Source: Haemophilus massiliensis | Lineage (GTDB): Bacteria > Pseudomonadota > Gammaproteobacteria > Enterobacterales > Pasteurellaceae | NCBI GenBank assembly: GCA_000752995.2 | Contig: LM994634.1 | Span: 1 to 64,000 of the forward strand | Reading direction: 5' to 3' | DNA length: 64,000 nt | Shown here: piece by piece, positions 25,992-35,616 of the stretch | How positions within the stretch are numbered: the first letter of the stretch is position 1 | How the letters are laid out: each line of letters opens with the position of its first letter | Position numbers and translations under genes: made by a program | The notes under the pieces: model-generated | The model's input: only the letters and a program-made list of their open reading frames with translations | Database searches by the model: none | What the model was told of the DNA's origin: nothing

Positions 25992-26020
25992 CAGGTTTTG
26001 TGTGCAAAACCTGCCTTTTT
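25992..26020 (+). terminator. Riboswitch-associated terminator hairpin
   Basis: A perfect 9-bp stem (CAGGTTTTG/CAAAACCTG, 25992-26000 with 26005-26013, loop TGTG) with a following T5 tract comes directly after the FMN aptamer, 93 bases before ribB. It is the likely expression platform. Confidence 0.8.
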
Positions 26021-26113
26021 ATTTGCTATTGTTTTGCTAACCCTTAACGAGAAAAATAATCTTTCCTCATCAGCCCTGATTCTGGTAACTGTTAATTTAT
26101 TAAGGATTTTACT

Positions 26114-26758
26114 ATGAATCAGTCATTATTATCTCCATTCGGCACCGCGGAAGGACGCGTTAAAGCCGCCATTGAAGCATTTAAACAAGGTAACGGCGTA
26201 TTAGTTCTTGACGATGAAAATCGTGAAAATGAAGGCGATTTAATTTTTCCTGCCGAAACCATCACCACCGCACAAATGGCGGTGCTTATTCGCTACGGTA
26301 GCGGCATTGTTTGTTTGTGTATCACGGATGAACTGTGCCGGCAGCTTGATTTACCGCCGATGGTGCAACACAACACCAGCGTGAATAAAACCGCATTCAC
26401 CGTAACCATTGAAGCCGCTAAGGGCGTCACCACCGGTGTTTCCGCCGCCGATCGCGTAACAACAATCAAAGCCGCCATTGCCGAAGGCGCCAAACCGCAG
26501 GATTTACACCGACCGGGTCATATTTTCCCGTTGAGAGCGGCGGAAAATGGCGTATTGACTCGAAACGGTCATACCGAAGCCGCCGTGGATTTAGCGCGTT
26601 TGGCCGGCTATAAACAAGCCGGCGTAATTTGCGAAATTACCAATGATGACGGTAGCATGGCAAGAGCGCCGCAGATCGTTGCATTTGCTCAGCAATTTGG
26701 CTATCCGGTAGTGACTATCGAAGATCTAATCAATTATCGATTACAAAATAATCTGTAA
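26114..26758 (+). CDS. ribB: 3,4-dihydroxy-2-butanone-4-phosphate synthase
   Basis: A 214-residue enzyme that converts ribulose-5-phosphate to the four-carbon precursor of riboflavin, releasing formate. The active-site loop [16 protein letters not shown] (about 39-54) and the later [10 protein letters not shown] and [16 protein letters not shown] are diagnostic. The length is that of stand-alone E. coli RibB, without the GTP cyclohydrolase domain. FMN riboswitch control is visible upstream. Confidence 0.96.
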   Translation: MNQSLLSPFGTAEGRVKAAIEAFKQGNGVLVLDDENRENEGDLIFPAETITTAQMAVLIRYGSGIVCLCITDELCRQLDLPPMVQHNTSVNKTAFTVTIEAAKGVTTGVSAADRVTTIKAAIAEGAKPQDLHRPGHIFPLRAAENGVLTRNGHTEAAVDLARLAGYKQAGVICEITNDDGSMARAPQIVAFAQQFGYPVVTIEDLINYRLQNNL

Positions 26759-26786
26759 CCAGTAACGGGTTATTTGTAATCTCAAT

Positions 26787-26825
26787 GTGCGGTTAGAACT
26801 AAAACAGATTTAAAACCGACCGCAC
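26787..26825. repeat. Imperfect uptake-sequence pair after ribB
   Basis: GTGCGGT (26787-26793) and ACCGCAC (26819-26825) form a 7-bp inverted repeat with a 25-base spacer just after the ribB stop. The right arm is a full uptake word (26819-26827) and the left is one base short (ATGTGCGGT). A terminator role is possible but weak because of the long loop. Confidence 0.35.
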
Positions 26826-26974
26826 TTTAATCTGCATCCTAAAAGTCAGATACCACAGTCAACGAATTAACGTGCGAATTTTATGGGTAAACATTATTAA
26901 TCGCCTTTATAGCATCTCATCGAACTTATCTTAAAAACATTAAAGTATTCGTAAAGTCGTACAATGATTTCGCG

Positions 26975-27240
26975 TGGTATTCCATCCTTGCGGCTACAAG
27001 CTTGGAAAAATACGCTATCAATGGTTTTTAGCTCATGCGGGGTGTGAAGCGACAGGGGAACTGCTATGACAATGCGGTAATAAAGCGCTTTCAGTACGCT
27101 GAAATCGGAATGTTTTTGTTTCAGTCAGTTTAACGATATTAATGAATGGAAACGGGCAATACGATATTTATATTCGTTATTATAACGAGGCGCGCATGAA
27201 ATTCGGGCTAAACAATTTGAGCCCGGTATAATACCGAGCT
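26975..27240 (+). pseudogene. Decayed IS3-family transposase (orfB C-terminal part)
   Basis: Translating in shifting frames recovers the conserved end of an IS3-type DDE transposase: RYQWFLAHAG, then KRQGNCYDNAVIKRF (the usual MSRKGNCYDNA motif), INEWKRAIRY, and YIRYYNEARMKFGLNNLSPV followed by a stop and YR. At least two frameshifts and one in-frame stop (TAA in SPV-YR) break it. No terminal repeats or orfA were found. It occupies most of the ribB-tkt gap, which has no other gene. Confidence 0.75.
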
Positions 27241-27306
27241 CAATATTTCACTTCGATTTGTTTATCTACCCAAGTGTTGAGGGGCAGGGCAAAGTGCGGT
27301 TAAAAT

Positions 27307-29313
27307 TTATAAAATTTCTTTCGCTTTCGCCACGACATTTTCTACCGTAAAGCCGAACAGCTTAAATAGTTGCTCCGCCGGGGCGGATTCGCCGAAGCGG
27401 TGCATGCCGACGATACGTCCGTCAATGCCGACGTATTTATACCAGAAATCTGCGATGCCAGCTTCGATCGCTACCCGTTTGGTTACGGCATGTGGCAAGA
27501 CGCTTTCGCGATATGCCGCATCCTGTTTGTCGAAGACGTTGGTGCTTGGCATGGAGACTACCCGCACTTTGACACCTTCGGCTGCCAGCACCTCCGCCGC
27601 TTGCATAGCCAATGCCACTTCTGAACCTGTAGCGATTAAAATTAAATCCGGGCAGCCACCTTTGTCGCAACATTCTTTTAAGATGTAACCACCGCGCGTG
27701 ACGTTAGCCAATTGTTCGGAAGTGCGGTTCATTTGTGCGAGGTTTTGGCGCGTGAAGATCAAAGCGCTCGGGCCATCTTGACGTTCTACCGCCGCTTTCC
27801 ACGCAATAGCGGATTCCACTTGGTCGCATGGTCGCCATGTTTCAAGATTTGGAATTAAGCGTAGGCTGGCGGTTTGTTCTACCGGTTGGTGAGTCGGGCC
27901 GTCTTCGCCCAATCCGATGGAATCATGGGTATAGACAAACAAGCTGCGCTGTTTCATTAATGCCGCCATGCGTACCGCGTTGTGGGCGTATTCGTAGAAC
28001 ATTAGGAATGTCGCACCGTAAGGAATAAAACCGCCGTGCAGTGCGATGCCGTTCATAATCGCCGACATGCCGAATTCACGCACGCCGTAGTTAATATAGT
28101 TGCCGTCTTGGTTGGTGTTGGCACGAATTGGTTTCGAACCGCTCCACAGTGTTAAGTTGGAACTGGCCAAATCTGCTGAACCGCCTAAAAACTCCGGCAG
28201 AATATGAGCATAGGCTTCAATCGCATTTTGTGAGGCTTTGCGGCTGGCGATAGTTGCCGGATTGGCTTGCAATTTTTCAATAAACGCTTGGCTTTCTTGC
28301 GCCCAATTTGTCGGTAATTCGCCTTGAATACGGCGGCTGAATTCCGCAGCCAGTTGAGGATGGGCTTTGGCATAAGCGGCAAATTTTTCGTTCCATGCGG
28401 TTTCTGCTTGGCTGCCTTTGTCTTTGGCATTCCATTCGGCATAAATTTCTGCCGGGATTTCAAACGGCGCATAATCCCAATGTAAGGCTTTACGTGTTAA
28501 GGCAATTTCTTCATCGCCTAACGGTGCGCCGTGGCAATCATGGGAATTGGATTTATTCGGTGAGCCGTAACCGATGATGGTTTTGCAAATAATTAACGTC
28601 GGTTTGTCAGTTTCCGCCTGTGCTTGTTTGATCGCTTCAATGATTTGCGTCGGATTATGACCGTCAACCGCAGGAATCACCTGCCAGCCGTAGGCTTCAA
28701 AACGCTGTTGGGTATTATCCGTAAACCAACCGTCCACATGACCGTCGATAGAAATATTGTTGTCGTCATAAAAGGCAATTAGTTTACCTAACCCCAATGT
28801 TCCTGCTAAAGAACAGGCTTCATGAGAAATCCCTTCCATTAAGCAGCCGTCGCCTAAGAATACATAGGTGTGGTGATCAACGATGTCATGTCCGGGGCGA
28901 TTAAATTGTGCGGCTAAGGTTTTTTCCGCAATCGCCATGCCGACGGCGTTAGTAATACCTTGCCCCAGCGGCCCGGTGGTGGTTTCTACGCCCGGTGCGT
29001 AACCGTACTCCGGGTGCCCCGGGGTTTTGGAATGCAATTGACGAAACTGTTTTAAATCTTCAATGGATAAATCGTAGCCGGTCAAATGTAAAAGGCTGTA
29101 AATCAACATTGAACCATGCCCGTTGGAAAGCACGAAACGATCGCGGTCGGCCCATTTAGGATTATTCGGGTTGTGTTTTAGAAAATCGCGCCATAACACT
29201 TCGGCAATATCCGCCATGCCCATCGGTGCTCCGGGGTGACCGGATTTGGCTTTTTGCACGGCATCCATGCTCAAAAAACGAATGGCGTTAGCAAGTTGTT
29301 TTCGGGCTGTCAT
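27307..29313 (-). CDS. tktA: Transketolase
   Basis: A 668-residue thiamine diphosphate enzyme of the pentose phosphate pathway that moves two-carbon units from D-xylulose-5-P. The cofactor loop [20 protein letters not shown] is present, followed by [11 protein letters not shown]. The pyrimidine domain carries [16 protein letters not shown]. Length is close to E. coli TktA (663). It lies next to the sugar acid cluster whose end product, D-xylulose-5-P, is its substrate; this may be coincidence. An uptake word lies inside (27720-27728) and another just after the stop (27292-27300). Confidence 0.96.
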   Translation of the reverse strand: MTARKQLANAIRFLSMDAVQKAKSGHPGAPMGMADIAEVLWRDFLKHNPNNPKWADRDRFVLSNGHGSMLIYSLLHLTGYDLSIEDLKQFRQLHSKTPGHPEYGYAPGVETTTGPLGQGITNAVGMAIAEKTLAAQFNRPGHDIVDHHTYVFLGDGCLMEGISHEACSLAGTLGLGKLIAFYDDNNISIDGHVDGWFTDNTQQRFEAYGWQVIPAVDGHNPTQIIEAIKQAQAETDKPTLIICKTIIGYGSPNKSNSHDCHGAPLGDEEIALTRKALHWDYAPFEIPAEIYAEWNAKDKGSQAETAWNEKFAAYAKAHPQLAAEFSRRIQGELPTNWAQESQAFIEKLQANPATIASRKASQNAIEAYAHILPEFLGGSADLASSNLTLWSGSKPIRANTNQDGNYINYGVREFGMSAIMNGIALHGGFIPYGATFLMFYEYAHNAVRMAALMKQRSLFVYTHDSIGLGEDGPTHQPVEQTASLRLIPNLETWRPCDQVESAIAWKAAVERQDGPSALIFTRQNLAQMNRTSEQLANVTRGGYILKECCDKGGCPDLILIATGSEVALAMQAAEVLAAEGVKVRVVSMPSTNVFDKQDAAYRESVLPHAVTKRVAIEAGIADFWYKYVGIDGRIVGMHRFGESAPAEQLFKLFGFTVENVVAKAKEIL

Positions 29314-29530
29314 GTTATTCTCCTATGATACATTAATAATAAATTTATAAAATAACGATAAAAGTGCGGTCATATTTTACCTTATTTTCGTTAGAAAAGA
29401 GGAATTAATTTAATCGGCAATTAAACCAAAAATAAAACGACTCCTTCTCGGTATAGATTGATAGGAGCGTTTGATCAATGTTAAAAAAACGGTCGTGGAA
29501 CAGGCATAAAAATATGCGCCGTATTTAATA
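29314..29530. other. Spacer upstream of tktA
   Basis: It holds one uptake word (29362-29370) and AT-rich sequence that should include the tktA promoter on the minus strand. No gene is seen. The segment to its right (29531-29718) is the sgbH relic. Confidence 0.5.
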
Positions 29531-29718
29531 TTATGCCCCGTATTTCTCAATTTCCGCACGAATAGTCTGTGCGGTTTCCCTAGCGTTGTCGCCCACTAAG
29601 GCGCGAGCGGTGATAAAGGCTTTCGCGTTCACTTCAACCTGACTTTCCGTTTGGTGTCGGCAACCGTTTTTTCGAGGCTTAGGGAATCAAAGGCGATTTG
29701 TAGTAATGGTTTTGGCAT
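29531..29718 (-). pseudogene. sgbH: Relic of 3-keto-L-gulonate-6-phosphate decarboxylase (sgbH)
   Basis: Only 188 bp of about 675 remain. The start encodes MPKPLLQIAFDSLSLEKTVA, nearly the start of the intact ulaD at 38879, then a 4-base deletion shifts the frame. The end encodes the KAFITARALVGDN / ETAQTIRAEIEKYG tail, matching the ulaD C-terminus. About 490 bp between them, including most catalytic residues, are deleted. It lies 14 bases after sgbE on the same strand, where the yia/sgb operon's own decarboxylase gene would be expected. It cannot make an active enzyme. Confidence 0.9.
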
Positions 29719-29732
29719 AGAGATTCCTGTTT

Positions 29733-30425
29733 TTACTGCCCATAATAAGCATTTTTACCGTGTTTGCGCAGATAATGCTTATCCAGTAAGGCCTGTTGCA
29801 TAGGTGGCAGGTGCGGGTTTAGCTGACGGGCAAACAGGTTCATATACGCGATTTCTTCCAACACCACCGCATTATGTACCGCGTTATCGCCGTCCGTTCC
29901 CCAAGCAAATGGGCCATGTGAATGCACCAGCACCGCCGGGATGTCTAACGGTGCAATGCCCCGCTGCAGGAAGGTCTCAATAATCACGTTTCCCGTTTCC
30001 AGCTCATAATCGCCCTTGATTTCCGCTTCCGTCATTTTCCGTGTACAGGGGATTTCACCGTAAAAATAATCCGCATGGGTGGTACCCGCGGCTATCAAGC
30101 CTTCCCCCGCCTGCGCCCAAACGGTGGCATGGCGCGAATGAGTATGGACGATGCCGCCGATTTCCTCAAACTGTCGATACAGTGCCAAATGGGTCGCAGT
30201 GTCCGACGACGGCTTTTTCTCGCCCCACACTTTATTGCCCGCTAAATCCACTATCACGATATCGTCCGCCGTCATGCTCTCATAGTCCACTCCCGACGGT
30301 TTAATCGCCACCAAGCCCGATTCCCGGTCGATTTCACTCACATTGCCCCAGGTAAAGGTGACCAGATGATGTGTCGGCAACGCCAAGTTCGCCTTTAACA
30401 CGCGTTCACGTAATGCAGTTAACAT
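29733..30425 (-). CDS. sgbE: L-ribulose-5-phosphate 4-epimerase (copy A, yia/sgb cluster)
   Basis: A 230-residue class II aldolase-fold enzyme converting L-ribulose-5-P to D-xylulose-5-P. Zinc ligands are in [11 protein letters not shown] and [18 protein letters not shown] and the C-terminal [11 protein letters not shown] match E. coli UlaF/SgbE. ATG 30425 lies within the end of sgbU (7-base overlap), giving translational coupling. The protein is identical to the copy at 44389-45081. It is the last intact gene of the yia/sgb cluster and is followed by the sgbH relic. Confidence 0.93.
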   Translation of the reverse strand: MLTALRERVLKANLALPTHHLVTFTWGNVSEIDRESGLVAIKPSGVDYESMTADDIVIVDLAGNKVWGEKKPSSDTATHLALYRQFEEIGGIVHTHSRHATVWAQAGEGLIAAGTTHADYFYGEIPCTRKMTEAEIKGDYELETGNVIIETFLQRGIAPLDIPAVLVHSHGPFAWGTDGDNAVHNAVVLEEIAYMNLFARQLNPHLPPMQQALLDKHYLRKHGKNAYYGQ

Positions 30426-31279
30426 GCCAATCCCCCTTGTTTCATCTTCTCTTCTATCCAACGACGGGCGTTGATTATTTCAACCAACGGCTCCGGCGCC
30501 TTTTCCGTCCACATTTCAATTAAAAACGCACCGCGGTAATTTAACTGCGACAGTACCTTAAAACAGTCGGCAAAATCCACACAGCCCTCGCCGAACGGCA
30601 CATCGCGGAATTGACCGGCACAGCTTTCGGTCACCTTATAGGTGTCTTTTAAATGAATCGCTGAGATTTTATCGATGCCCAGTTTCAGCTCTTCCGCCAC
30701 ATTATCGTTCCAGGCCGATAAATTGCCCACATCCGGGTACACCGTAAACCATGGCGAGGCAATCAGTTTATCCCACGGCTTCCAGCGTGAAATCGAGCTC
30801 ATAAACCGCGTGTCCATAATCTCCACCGCCAAGGTCACCTGATTATTCGCCGCCAGTTCAACCGCCCATTCCAGACCCTGCTGAAAACGGGCGATAGTGC
30901 CCTCGTCCTGCTCTTCATAATAGACATCATAACCCGCCAGCTGAATGGTGCGAATGCCAATATCTACCGCCAGTTGAATGGCTTTATCCATGATTTCATA
31001 GGCCTGCCGCCGAGTGGCTTCATCATGACTGCCGAACGGAAAACGACGATGTCCGGATAGGCACATGGACGGCACCGTGATGCCGGAGTCCAATACCGCA
31101 CGCACAAAATCCAGCCGCTGCGCCTTGCTCCAGTTTAACCGCGCCAGTCGCTCATCGGTTTCATCGATTGACATTTCCACGAAATCAAAGCCACAGGCTT
31201 TGGCAACCGCCAGACGCGCCGGCCAGTCGAGCGCTTTCGGTAAGGCTTTTTCGTAAATCCCCAGTTTATGTTTTCTCAC
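30419..31279 (-). CDS. sgbU: L-xylulose-5-phosphate 3-epimerase (copy A, yia/sgb cluster)
   Basis: A 286-residue TIM-barrel enzyme turning L-xylulose-5-P into L-ribulose-5-P. Metal-ligand regions known from E. coli UlaE are present: [28 protein letters not shown] and LIEMWTE. It starts at GTG 31279 ([14 protein letters not shown]) after AGGAGAACC. It follows lyxK by 21 bases and overlaps sgbE by seven. The protein is identical to the copy at 43535-44395. Confidence 0.93.
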   Translation of the reverse strand: MRKHKLGIYEKALPKALDWPARLAVAKACGFDFVEMSIDETDERLARLNWSKAQRLDFVRAVLDSGITVPSMCLSGHRRFPFGSHDEATRRQAYEIMDKAIQLAVDIGIRTIQLAGYDVYYEEQDEGTIARFQQGLEWAVELAANNQVTLAVEIMDTRFMSSISRWKPWDKLIASPWFTVYPDVGNLSAWNDNVAEELKLGIDKISAIHLKDTYKVTESCAGQFRDVPFGEGCVDFADCFKVLSQLNYRGAFLIEMWTEKAPEPLVEIINARRWIEEKMKQGGLAC

Positions 31280-31300
31280 AAGGTTCTCCTGTATATAGGG

Positions 31301-32749
31301 CTAATGTAAGGTTTTCAACGCCTCGACTAATTGAACATATTTATTATATTTTCTTTGATACGCCGCGAAATTATCGGGATTTGGGTGAATTTTCTGCATA
31401 TTACCGGTTAATTTAACGGAATTTTCACCCGCACTTTGCATTGCCATAAGAGCGGCACCCAAGCACCCCGTTTCTTCTACCGACGGAATCTCCAGCGTAA
31501 TTCCGGTCAGATCCGCTAACATTTGCAGCCACACAACAGATTTGGCCGGTCCACCGGTAACTCTTAGTATTTCGGTATTCGGAAAGCGTTGCAGCATCCG
31601 ATTTAGATGATACATCAGGCTGAACAGCACGCCTTCATAAATGGCTTGCAGCATGTGTATCTGGGTATGATAGGATTGCATACCGTAAAAACCCGCCTGC
31701 ATACCCAATCCGGCGTTAGAACCATACAAGAACGGTACAAATAAGACCGAACTTGCCGCCGCCGGCAGCTGTGCAATGCCGTGATTAATTTGGTTATAAT
31801 CTAAATTCCACTGCTTGATGAACCATTCTAGATTGCCGGCGGAGGTAGGGCTGGCTTCATGAACCAGAAATTTGCCTTGTTGTGCATAACGCCCGTAAAC
31901 AAAAGGAATGGTTTGCGTCTGATCAATATGCTCGGTCAGTCCGCTGACCACCGACCAAGTACCTAAAACCACATTAAGTTTTTTCTCATCATTCAATCCG
32001 GCACAAAGTGCGGTGGAAATCACATCAAATAACCCGCCCACCACCGGTGTACCGGCTGCTAGTCCGCAGGCTTGCGCCGCCTGTGGCGTAATATAACCGG
32101 CGATCTGAGCCGGCTTAATCACCGGCGGAAGTTTTTCGATTATTTCCGCTAAATCTAACAACTGTGCCAACTCAGGATCATATTTCCCTTGCTGCATATT
32201 ATATAAATTGGATTCGGAAATATTGGTTTCTTCACAATGCAGTTCGCCGGTCAGACAAAACCGCAGATAATCATGCGACATCAATATATAACCGATATTG
32301 GAATAACGTTCCGGTTCATGGCGCTTAATCCACTGTAAAATGGATACCGGATGACCTGTCCACAAAGTTTGTCTGGTGAGCGGGTAGAGTTTTTCCGGTA
32401 TTCCCTGTTGCTGCCATTGTCTGACAATATCTAACGCGCGTTGATCGGAAGACAAAATCGCGCGCCCTAAGGGCTGTTTGTGCTGATCTAACAAGAATGC
32501 GCCTTTTCCTTGAGCGGAAATACCGACGCCTTTGATCTTATCCGGTGTAAGCTCGCTTTCTGTTACGGCACGTTTAATCACTGACGCACAGACCGCCCAC
32601 AGTTGTCGCATATCCCGTTCGGCATAACCGGCTTTTTCACTAATCACCGCTAAACTTTCCCGCACGGAAAAGCGCATATTGCCCTGTTGGTCAAAAAGAG
32701 CCGCTTTAATAAAGGTTCCGCCACAGTCAATGCCTAAATAATAATCCAT
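31301..32749 (-). CDS. lyxK: L-xylulose / 3-keto-L-gulonate kinase (FGGY family)
   Basis: A 482-residue sugar kinase. The N-terminal phosphate loop is YYLGIDCGGTFIKAALFDQQ, and the second domain has the ATP site VTGGPAKSVVWLQMLADLTG and ETGCLGAALMA. Order and neighbours match E. coli lyxK and H. influenzae HI1027. In the yia pathway it phosphorylates 3-keto-L-gulonate or L-xylulose made after YiaK. A strong hairpin separates it from yiaO. An uptake word lies inside (32006-32014). Confidence 0.9.
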   Translation of the reverse strand: MDYYLGIDCGGTFIKAALFDQQGNMRFSVRESLAVISEKAGYAERDMRQLWAVCASVIKRAVTESELTPDKIKGVGISAQGKGAFLLDQHKQPLGRAILSSDQRALDIVRQWQQQGIPEKLYPLTRQTLWTGHPVSILQWIKRHEPERYSNIGYILMSHDYLRFCLTGELHCEETNISESNLYNMQQGKYDPELAQLLDLAEIIEKLPPVIKPAQIAGYITPQAAQACGLAAGTPVVGGLFDVISTALCAGLNDEKKLNVVLGTWSVVSGLTEHIDQTQTIPFVYGRYAQQGKFLVHEASPTSAGNLEWFIKQWNLDYNQINHGIAQLPAAASSVLFVPFLYGSNAGLGMQAGFYGMQSYHTQIHMLQAIYEGVLFSLMYHLNRMLQRFPNTEILRVTGGPAKSVVWLQMLADLTGITLEIPSVEETGCLGAALMAMQSAGENSVKLTGNMQKIHPNPDNFAAYQRKYNKYVQLVEALKTLH

Positions 32750-32771
32750 ATTGTCTCCCGAGCTGTGTTAA

Positions 32772-32807
32772 AGTCGGTTGATAGTCGAGACCGAGTATCA
32801 GCCGACT
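32772..32807 (-). promoter_or_regulatory. Intercistronic hairpin after yiaO
   Basis: A 12-bp stem with one G-T pair (32772-32783 with 32796-32807) begins 11 bases after the yiaO stop, within the operon. There is no T-run on the minus strand, so it is unlikely to terminate. Such hairpins often protect the upstream binding-protein mRNA from 3' exonucleases. That role is inferred. Confidence 0.55.
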
Positions 32808-32818
32808 CTGTGTTGAGA

Positions 32819-33805
32819 TTATTCCGCTAACGCATCAATTTGCTTAACCAGCTCATCACCGTTTTTCTCGATAAATGCTTTGCGCACATCCGCCTCAATG
32901 ATGTCTTTAAACGGCTTGGTATCCACCTGTTCCACCACTTCGACGCCCGCTTTTTGCAGTTTGCCGATAATCTCTTTTTCATTATCTAAGTTCAGCTGAC
33001 GTTGATATTTTCCCGCTTCCTGTGCCGATTCAAGAATTGCTTTCTGCAATTCCGGGCTTAAACCGTCGAATTTGGCTTTATTCATCACCACGATTAATGG
33101 CGTGTAGCCATGGTTGGTTAGCGATAAATATTTTTGTACTTCATACAGTTTTGCCGACCAGAGAATGCCGATCGGATGTTCCTGCGCATCGACAGCTTTA
33201 GTTTCCAGTGCGGTATAAAGTTCCGACAACGGCATCGGTACCGGATTAGCACCAAGCAGGGTAAAGGCTTGAATATACATCGGATTCTGGTTGGTTCTGA
33301 CTTTTAGACCTTTAATATCGTCCGGTGTATTAACCGGATGTTTGGAATTGGTAAATGAACGGAAACCTACTTCCCAGAACGCCAGTCCTTTTAATCCTTG
33401 CGTTTCCAGATCTTTCAACAGTGATTGACCGATTTCACCGTCCAGCACCGCATAGGCATGCTCGCGGTTTTTGAAAATAAACGGAATATCAATCACATTT
33501 AATTTGGGTTCCAACCCTGAAAAATTCGGTGAACCGGACATTTCGATATCAATCGTCCCTCCGCGGACGGCGCTGATCATCGTCTGCGAATTGCCCAACG
33601 TACTGTCCGGGAACAGGCTTAATTTTAATTCGCCACCGGTTTTTTCTTTTAATAAATCGTTAAATTTTTTCGCCGCGATATGTTGCGTATCGCTGCGCGG
33701 CGCTTCATAACCGAAACGCAGTGTAGTTTGCGCGCTGGCACTACCACTGAAAACTGCAACACTTGCTACTATCATCGCCAGAGTTTTGAGATTAAAAAGT
33801 TTCAT
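32819..33805 (-). CDS. yiaO: 2,3-diketo-L-gulonate TRAP transporter binding protein
   Basis: A 328-residue DctP-type periplasmic receptor. A signal peptide is visible (MKLFNLKTLAMIVASVAVFS, cleavage about residue 25 after SASA). The mature protein starts QTTLRFGYEAPRSDTQH. It includes FWEVGFRSFTNSKHPVNTPD and LKVRTNQNPMYIQAF, where the conserved arginine contacts the ligand carboxylate in this family. It works with YiaM and YiaN. Hairpins flank the gene on both sides. Confidence 0.92.
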   Translation of the reverse strand: MKLFNLKTLAMIVASVAVFSGSASAQTTLRFGYEAPRSDTQHIAAKKFNDLLKEKTGGELKLSLFPDSTLGNSQTMISAVRGGTIDIEMSGSPNFSGLEPKLNVIDIPFIFKNREHAYAVLDGEIGQSLLKDLETQGLKGLAFWEVGFRSFTNSKHPVNTPDDIKGLKVRTNQNPMYIQAFTLLGANPVPMPLSELYTALETKAVDAQEHPIGILWSAKLYEVQKYLSLTNHGYTPLIVVMNKAKFDGLSPELQKAILESAQEAGKYQRQLNLDNEKEIIGKLQKAGVEVVEQVDTKPFKDIIEADVRKAFIEKNGDELVKQIDALAE

Positions 33806-33835
33806 ACAGGTCTCCTAATTGGGTCGGTATATTAT

Positions 33836-33855
33836 GTATGAGATTGCTCTCATAC
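33836..33855 (-). promoter_or_regulatory. Intercistronic hairpin between yiaN and yiaO
   Basis: A perfect 8-bp stem with a four-base loop (GTATGAGA/TCTCATAC, 33836-33843 with 33848-33855) begins one base after the yiaN stop. It lies in the 51-base gap before yiaO and has no T-run. It could be a processing or stability element that lets yiaO be expressed more highly than yiaN. Confidence 0.5.
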
Positions 33856-33856
33856 G

Positions 33857-35137
33857 TTAAGGTTGCATCCACGAAAGTGGGGTTAAAATTAATGACGGTA
33901 CGAAGATGAACGCAAACAGTAATATGATCATCATTAACATATACGGCAGAATGCCTTTTACTGCCTGATCAAACGGTAATTTCGACACGCCGGTGATCAC
34001 ATTCAATACATTGCCTACCGGTGGTGTAATTAAACCGATAGAGGTATTCAGGATAAACAGCACCCCGAAGTACACGGGATCAATGCCCGCTTCTTCTACC
34101 AGCGGCATCAGTACCGGTGTCAGAATCAATACGGTCGGCGTTAAATCCATCACCATGCCGATAATAAATACGGCTAACATGATAACAATCAGCAATAAGG
34201 TCGGCGAATCAATAAGCGGCTCCAGTAACTCAGTCATTATCTGCGGTAATTCGGCAATCGTAATTAACCACCCCGTCACGTTTGCCGCCGCCACCAGCAG
34301 CATGACTACAGCTGTCGTTTTTCCCGCATTCAACAGCACTTTATACAGATCTTTAATTTTTAATTCGCGATAAACGAACAGAGAAATGATCAATGCATAA
34401 AACGCCGCAACGGCCCCGGCCTCAGTCGGCGTGAACATCCCCGTACGGAAACCGCCGATAATGATCACCGGCAACAGCAGCGCCCAGATACTGTTCTTAA
34501 AGGAAATACATAATTCCGCTTTAGTTGCTTTTGAAAATGTCATTAAATTCAGGTGTTTGGCTTGCCACCACCAGAGCAGTGCTAGACAGACACCCATTAA
34601 AATACCCGGGAAAATCCCGGCCAGAAAGAGTTTGGTAATCGACACACCGCTTGCTACGCCGAATACGATAAACGGAATTGACGGCGGAATAATCGGTGCG
34701 ATAATACCGGCGGTACCGATCAATCCCGCAGAGCTGTTTAACGGATAACCGGTGGTTTTCATCATCGGTAATAACATTGCGGCGACTGCGGCAGTATCGG
34801 CAACGGCGGAACCAGAAAGGCTGGCCATAATCATAGCCGCCAAAATCGCAACAAAACCTAAACCGCCCCGTTTATGTCCAACCAATTTCATAGGTAAATC
34901 AATAATGCGTTTGGATAAGCCGCCTTCATTCATTATTTCGCCGGCAAGAATGAAAAACGGAATCGCCATTAACGAAAAACTGTCTGCGCCGCTAACAATA
35001 TGCTGAGCCAGAATCTGCGAGTCGAACAAATCCAGATGTATCATTAATGCAATGCCGCAGACTAACAGCGAAAATGCAACGGGAATGCCTAAAATGATTG
35101 CCCCTAATAATACGGAAAGGAAGATGATAACCGTCAT
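33857..35137 (-). CDS. yiaN: TRAP transporter large permease subunit
   Basis: A 426-residue DctM-type inner-membrane protein with about 12 hydrophobic segments. Family motifs include IPFFILAGEIMNEGGLS, GSAVADTAAVAAMLLP and FGVLFILNTSIGLITPPVGN. It forms the sodium-coupled translocation part with YiaM. Its start overlaps the yiaM stop by four bases. Confidence 0.93.
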   Translation of the reverse strand: MTVIIFLSVLLGAIILGIPVAFSLLVCGIALMIHLDLFDSQILAQHIVSGADSFSLMAIPFFILAGEIMNEGGLSKRIIDLPMKLVGHKRGGLGFVAILAAMIMASLSGSAVADTAAVAAMLLPMMKTTGYPLNSSAGLIGTAGIIAPIIPPSIPFIVFGVASGVSITKLFLAGIFPGILMGVCLALLWWWQAKHLNLMTFSKATKAELCISFKNSIWALLLPVIIIGGFRTGMFTPTEAGAVAAFYALIISLFVYRELKIKDLYKVLLNAGKTTAVVMLLVAAANVTGWLITIAELPQIMTELLEPLIDSPTLLLIVIMLAVFIIGMVMDLTPTVLILTPVLMPLVEEAGIDPVYFGVLFILNTSIGLITPPVGNVLNVITGVSKLPFDQAVKGILPYMLMMIILLFAFIFVPSLILTPLSWMQP

Positions 35138-35616
35138 TGTTTCGCTCCTTGAATAAACTCGCCGATGGATGTGACAATTCGGATAAGGATTAAGATACCG
35201 ATGCCGAGACCGGCGATCACACTGGCAAGATAAGTCAGTCCCTGCGGTAAGCCTGAAATAGGCGCTAAATTGTTAAGATTAAGTTGGAATTGAATCCAGC
35301 TGCCGTCAATAATGAGATAACAGCAAAAAAGCATCGCTGCATCGGTAAATAATCGCAGCACTTTTTGTTTTAGCGGAGAGAGTTTGTCGGTTAGAATGGT
35401 AACATTGACATGTTGGTTATCGTTAAAGGCAAGAATCGCCGCCAGAAATACCAGCCAGACAAACATATAACGGGATACTTCTTCCGTAACATTAATACTG
35501 CTGTTAAAGCCATAACGCAACACTACGTTCAAAAACACCAGCGTGGACATAATCACCAAGATAGCGACTACCAACACTTCCAGTGCTTTGCCAACAAAAA
35601 TGGCAAGGGATTTCAT
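35134..35616 (-). CDS. yiaM: TRAP transporter small permease subunit
   Basis: A 160-residue DctQ-type membrane protein with four hydrophobic segments. NVTEEVSRYMFVWLVFLAA is the family signature, and NLAPISGLPQGLTYLA follows near the third to fourth segment. It overlaps both neighbours (yiaL and yiaN) by four bases. In H. influenzae YiaM and YiaN are reported as a fusion; here they are separate. Confidence 0.92.
   Translation of the reverse strand: MKSLAIFVGKALEVLVVAILVIMSTLVFLNVVLRYGFNSSINVTEEVSRYMFVWLVFLAAILAFNDNQHVNVTILTDKLSPLKQKVLRLFTDAAMLFCCYLIIDGSWIQFQLNLNNLAPISGLPQGLTYLASVIAGLGIGILILIRIVTSIGEFIQGAKQ

Larger units (their letters stand above)
29733..31294 (-). repeat. 1,562-bp inverted repeat, copy A (sgbU-sgbE)
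   Basis: This segment is repeated in opposite orientation at 43520-45081. Identity runs from ATACAGGAGAACC at the ribosome site of sgbU to the stop codon of sgbE, and is lost immediately outside. I found one difference by eye: position 31147 versus 43667, a silent CTG/TTG leucine change. Such identity suggests a recent duplication or ongoing gene conversion. Confidence 0.95.
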
